Assembly: GCA_965206015.1 (NCBI GenBank) | Contig: CBDBIW010000014.1 | Coordinates: 124,001 to 188,000, forward strand | Origin: JAJCYL01 sp965206015 | GTDB lineage: Bacteria; Bacteroidota; Bacteroidia; Cytophagales; Cyclobacteriaceae | DNA: 64,000 nt | Direction of reading: 5' to 3' | Program-made: the position numbers and the translations under genes | Notes under the pieces: generated by a model | What the model was told of the DNA's origin: nothing | The model's database searches: none | Seen by the model: only the letters and a program-made list of their open reading frames with translations | Part shown: piece after piece, positions 61,227 through 64,000 of the stretch | How the letters are laid out: each line of letters begins with the position of its first letter | Position numbering within the stretch: position 1 is the first letter of the stretch

Positions 61227-61484
61227 TTAATCCGGTAAGCCAAAAGCTACATAAGCATCTCCAGATTCAGTTCCCAATTTACCTCCTCCACAAACTATAA
61301 CGACGTATTGTTTGCCATCAATCATATAGGTTGCAGGTGTGGCATAACCAGCAGCTGGCAACTTCGCTTCCCATAGCAGTTCACCGCTGGATTTATCAAA
61401 GACCCGGAATTTTTCATTTGATGAAGCTGCAATAAAAACCAGGTCGCCCGATGTTACAACCGCTCTTCCATAATTTTTTGATAG
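61227..61484 (-). pseudogene. C-terminal fragment of a PQQ-dependent dehydrogenase
   Basis: The minus-strand frame, open from a stop near 61485, reads NYGRAVVTSGDLVFIAASSN, EKFRVFDKSSGELLWEAKLP, AAGYATPATYMIDGKQYVVI and GGGKLGTESGDAYVAFGLPD then TAA. This is the last blade of a membrane-bound quinoprotein glucose dehydrogenase-type propeller. The rest is absent; upstream is the Lhr gene in the other direction. A deletion or insertion has left only the tail. Confidence 0.82.
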
Positions 61485-61614
61485 TCAATCTAATGGATCG
61501 ACATTTTTAATTTTTAAATGAATTTTCCCCTGGCAATACATTTGATTTTATTCAAACTCGATACTGAAAGGAAACGTTAAAACCGATATATTTAATCAGG
61601 ATATCGTTTCCCTC

Positions 61615-64000
61615 TTGAAAAATTTTCATCCCCTTGTATGGAATTGGTTTCAAAAAGCTGTTGGAGAACCAACTGAAGCTCAAAAATTCGCGTGGCCGGA
61701 AATCAAGAACAATAAAAATGTATTGATCAGTGCACCTACAGGATCAGGTAAAACACTTTCGGCATTCTTCTCCATTATAGACGACCTTATTCAAAAAGGT
61801 TTAAACGGGGCATTGGAGGAGAAGACTTATGTAATCTATGTTTCTCCGCTCAAGGCACTTAGTAATGACATTGAGAAAAATCTCGGATTCCCGATCAGGG
61901 AATTGAGTGAGGAGTTGGAAAAAAATGGTGAGTCTGGCATCAATTTAAATGTAGGCTTACGAACTGGAGATACAACGCCGTATCAACGGACGGCGATGTA
62001 TAAGAAGCATCCGCATATTTTAGTCAGCACACCTGAGTCACTTTATATTTTGCTTACGAGCGTGAGTGGACGCAAGCTGTTGTCTTCAGTGGAGACCATT
62101 ATTGTTGATGAAATTCATGCTCTAGTTGGAGATAAACGGGGGTCTCACCTGTCACTCTCCATAGAAAGGTTAGCTCATCTAATAGAACGCCCATTAAAGA
62201 GAATTGGCTTATCGGCGACCCAAAAACCCATAGAAAAAGTCGCATGTTTTTTAACCGGAAGTTCAGACCACGAAAATCCCAATTGTGAGATCATCGATGT
62301 CGGCCACAAACGAAAACTTGACCTGGCTATTGATGTACCTCGGTCTCCACTATCTCCGGTGATGGCCAATGAAGTCTGGGAGGAAGTTTATGATCGACTG
62401 GAGGTGTTGATTCAATCTCATAAAACTGTTCTAATCTTTGTTCACACACGTCGATTGGCCGAACGCATGGCTCATAACCTGGCCAACAGACTGGGCAAGG
62501 AGTTTATAACAGCTCACCACGGCAGTATGTCCAAAGACCATCGGTTGGATGCTGAAACAAGATTGAAGGAAGGACAATTGAAAGCACTAGTAGCTACCGC
62601 TTCACTGGAATTAGGAATTGACATTGGAGGTATCGACCTGGTTTGCCAAATCGGTTCACCCCGATCTATTGCCAGTTTTCTTCAACGCATTGGTCGATCG
62701 GGGCACCACATTGGAGGAACACCGAAAGGAATCGTGTTCCCTTTGAGCATGGATGAGCTTGCTGAATGCGTCGCGGTCATTCACGCCATTCAACGTGGAG
62801 AATTAGACGAATTGATAATTCCCGAAAAACCAATGGACATACTAGCCCAACAATTGGTTGCCGAGCTAGCAGGGGATGACTATGATGAGGATACACTATT
62901 CGAACTGGTGAAAAAGTCCTACTCTTTCAGGAACCTGGAAAGAAAAGAATTCGAAGATATCCTTATTATGTTGTCGGAGGGATACACCACCCGCAGAGGG
63001 AGACGGAGTGCCTATATCCATCACGACGTGGTTAATAAAAAATTAAGAGCCCGCAAAAATGCTCGTTTGACGTCCCTAACGTCCGGAGGGGCCATTCCTG
63101 ACAATTTTGATTACGATGTGGTCATGGAGCCCACCGGCGTATTTATTGGCACAATCAATGAAGATTTTGCAATTGAGAGCCTTCCGGGTGACATTTTCCA
63201 ACTCGGAAATAACGCCTGGAGATTACTGAAAATTGAAAACGACAAAGTCCGGGTTGAAGATGCAAAAGGGGCACCTCCTTCCATTCCATTTTGGTTAGGC
63301 GAAGCTTCTGGACGGACAAAAGAAATGTCAGCAGCTGTCTGTCTGATAAGAAATGAAATTTCTGATCGATTGGGTGATTTGGACAACCTCACTAAGTTGT
63401 CAGATTTGGGAGAAGACGAGTTACCGGATGAAAGCTGGAAAACAAAAGCCGTCAGCTGGTTAACTAACGAGGTCGGAATCGGAATTGACTCAGCAGACCA
63501 GTTGGTAACCTATTTAGCAGCAGGAAAAGCCGCCCTGGGGGTAATTCCCAATCACAAAACACTGGTGATGGAGCGTTTTTTCGATGAAGCAGGAGATATG
63601 CACCTTGTCGTTCATTCTCCATTCGGAAACAGACTTAATCGTGCCTGGGGATTATCGCTAAGGAAGCGGTTTTGTAAAAAATTCAATTTCGAATTACAGG
63701 CCGCCGCCACGGAAGATAATATTATCCTATCACTCGGAAGTACACACAGTTTTCCTCTGGAAGAAGTCTATCAGTACCTCAACCCAAAGACCGTAAGAGG
63801 GGTTCTGGTCCAAGCCTTGTTGGATGCGCCCATGTTTGGAATACGGTGGAGATGGAATGCGTCGCGGGCACTGGCCATCTTAAAAATACAAGGTGGAAAG
63901 AAAGTTCCTCCACAGATTCAACGCTCCAATTCTGAAGACTTAATTGCCTTGGTCTTTCCGGACCAATTGGCTTGCCTGGAAAATATTCAGGGAGAACGTG
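61615..64000 (+). CDS. Lhr-type DEAD/DEAH-box helicase, 3' partial
   Basis: A large ATP-dependent helicase (Lhr/Lhr-like, DNA repair), continuing past the window. The frame is open from about 61547 with no ATG; TTG 61615 (LKNFHPLVWNWFQKAVGEPT) is the most plausible visible start. Features: Q-motif EPTEAQKFAWP, Walker A SAPTGSGKTLSAFF, Walker B VDEIHALVGDKRG, LSATQKP, then the second RecA domain with HHGSMSKDHRLD, ATASLELGIDIGGIDLV and QRIGRSGHHIGGTPKG, and the Lhr winged-helix/beta-barrel region. It is divergent from the quinoprotein fragment. Confidence 0.9.
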   Translation, partial: MKNFHPLVWNWFQKAVGEPTEAQKFAWPEIKNNKNVLISAPTGSGKTLSAFFSIIDDLIQKGLNGALEEKTYVIYVSPLKALSNDIEKNLGFPIRELSEELEKNGESGINLNVGLRTGDTTPYQRTAMYKKHPHILVSTPESLYILLTSVSGRKLLSSVETIIVDEIHALVGDKRGSHLSLSIERLAHLIERPLKRIGLSATQKPIEKVACFLTGSSDHENPNCEIIDVGHKRKLDLAIDVPRSPLSPVMANEVWEEVYDRLEVLIQSHKTVLIFVHTRRLAERMAHNLANRLGKEFITAHHGSMSKDHRLDAETRLKEGQLKALVATASLELGIDIGGIDLVCQIGSPRSIASFLQRIGRSGHHIGGTPKGIVFPLSMDELAECVAVIHAIQRGELDELIIPEKPMDILAQQLVAELAGDDYDEDTLFELVKKSYSFRNLERKEFEDILIMLSEGYTTRRGRRSAYIHHDVVNKKLRARKNARLTSLTSGGAIPDNFDYDVVMEPTGVFIGTINEDFAIESLPGDIFQLGNNAWRLLKIENDKVRVEDAKGAPPSIPFWLGEASGRTKEMSAAVCLIRNEISDRLGDLDNLTKLSDLGEDELPDESWKTKAVSWLTNEVGIGIDSADQLVTYLAAGKAALGVIPNHKTLVMERFFDEAGDMHLVVHSPFGNRLNRAWGLSLRKRFCKKFNFELQAAATEDNIILSLGSTHSFPLEEVYQYLNPKTVRGVLVQALLDAPMFGIRWRWNASRALAILKIQGGKKVPPQIQRSNSEDLIALVFPDQLACLENIQGER

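Overview
The window looks like a chromosome segment of a free-living Bacteroidota bacterium, probably of the Cytophagales type. The signs are proteins ending in type IX secretion (T9SS) C-terminal signals, a SusC/SusD pair next to a sulfatase lipoprotein, a BNR/sortilin-type beta-propeller, and start sites that mostly lack Shine-Dalgarno sequences. Host genes are fairly A+T-rich. A central block of about 28.5 kb is visibly richer in G+C and is a Mu-like transposable prophage with a contractile tail.

Left host arm (1-23.03 kb): the end of a CoxM-type FAD subunit; a mobile-element graveyard (T9SS tail fragment, IS1182-like relic, relic of a second prophage fused to an IS982 relic); a large modular T9SS surface protein on the minus strand whose signal peptide is out of frame with its only ATG because of a C9/A10 tract; an MBL-fold hydrolase; a TPR protein; ffh; paaZ plus an enoyl-CoA hydratase-like gene; two decayed genes; a 1015-aa beta-propeller protein; then a minus-strand glycan-use cluster susC(truncated)-susD-sulfatase. 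The prophage starts inside the truncated susC.

Prophage (about 23.03-51.62 kb): the control and transposition end is on the right, with a CI/LexA-like repressor facing a Ner-like gene, then a BRO-N gene, MuA-like transposase, MuB-like ATPase, a coupled run of small early genes and, unusually, the baseplate hub and spike genes. Head genes (small and large terminase, DUF935 portal, gp36-like, gpG-like, gpF-like) run on the plus strand at 34.7-40.6 kb. Protease/scaffold, capsid, lysis, sheath, tube, chaperone (with a probable -1 frameshift), tape measure, baseplate, tail fibre and an adenine methylase run on the minus strand from 34.5 to 23.2 kb. Both ends carry repeated, helically phased motifs that fit transposase binding sites.

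Right host arm (51.62-64 kb): a second T9SS protein lacking its N-terminus starts at the prophage edge, followed by a frameshifted outer-membrane gene, an FMN-dependent lactate-type dehydrogenase, a formylglycine-generating enzyme homologue (possible activator of the sulfatase), divergent lemA and two TPM-domain genes, a SixA-like phosphatase, a quinoprotein C-terminal fragment and the start of an Lhr-type helicase that runs off the window. The left prophage edge lies in susC and the right edge in an unrelated T9SS gene, so this is not a simple insertion and probably records a transposition-linked deletion or inversion. No rRNA, tRNA, CRISPR array or reverse transcriptase was seen.
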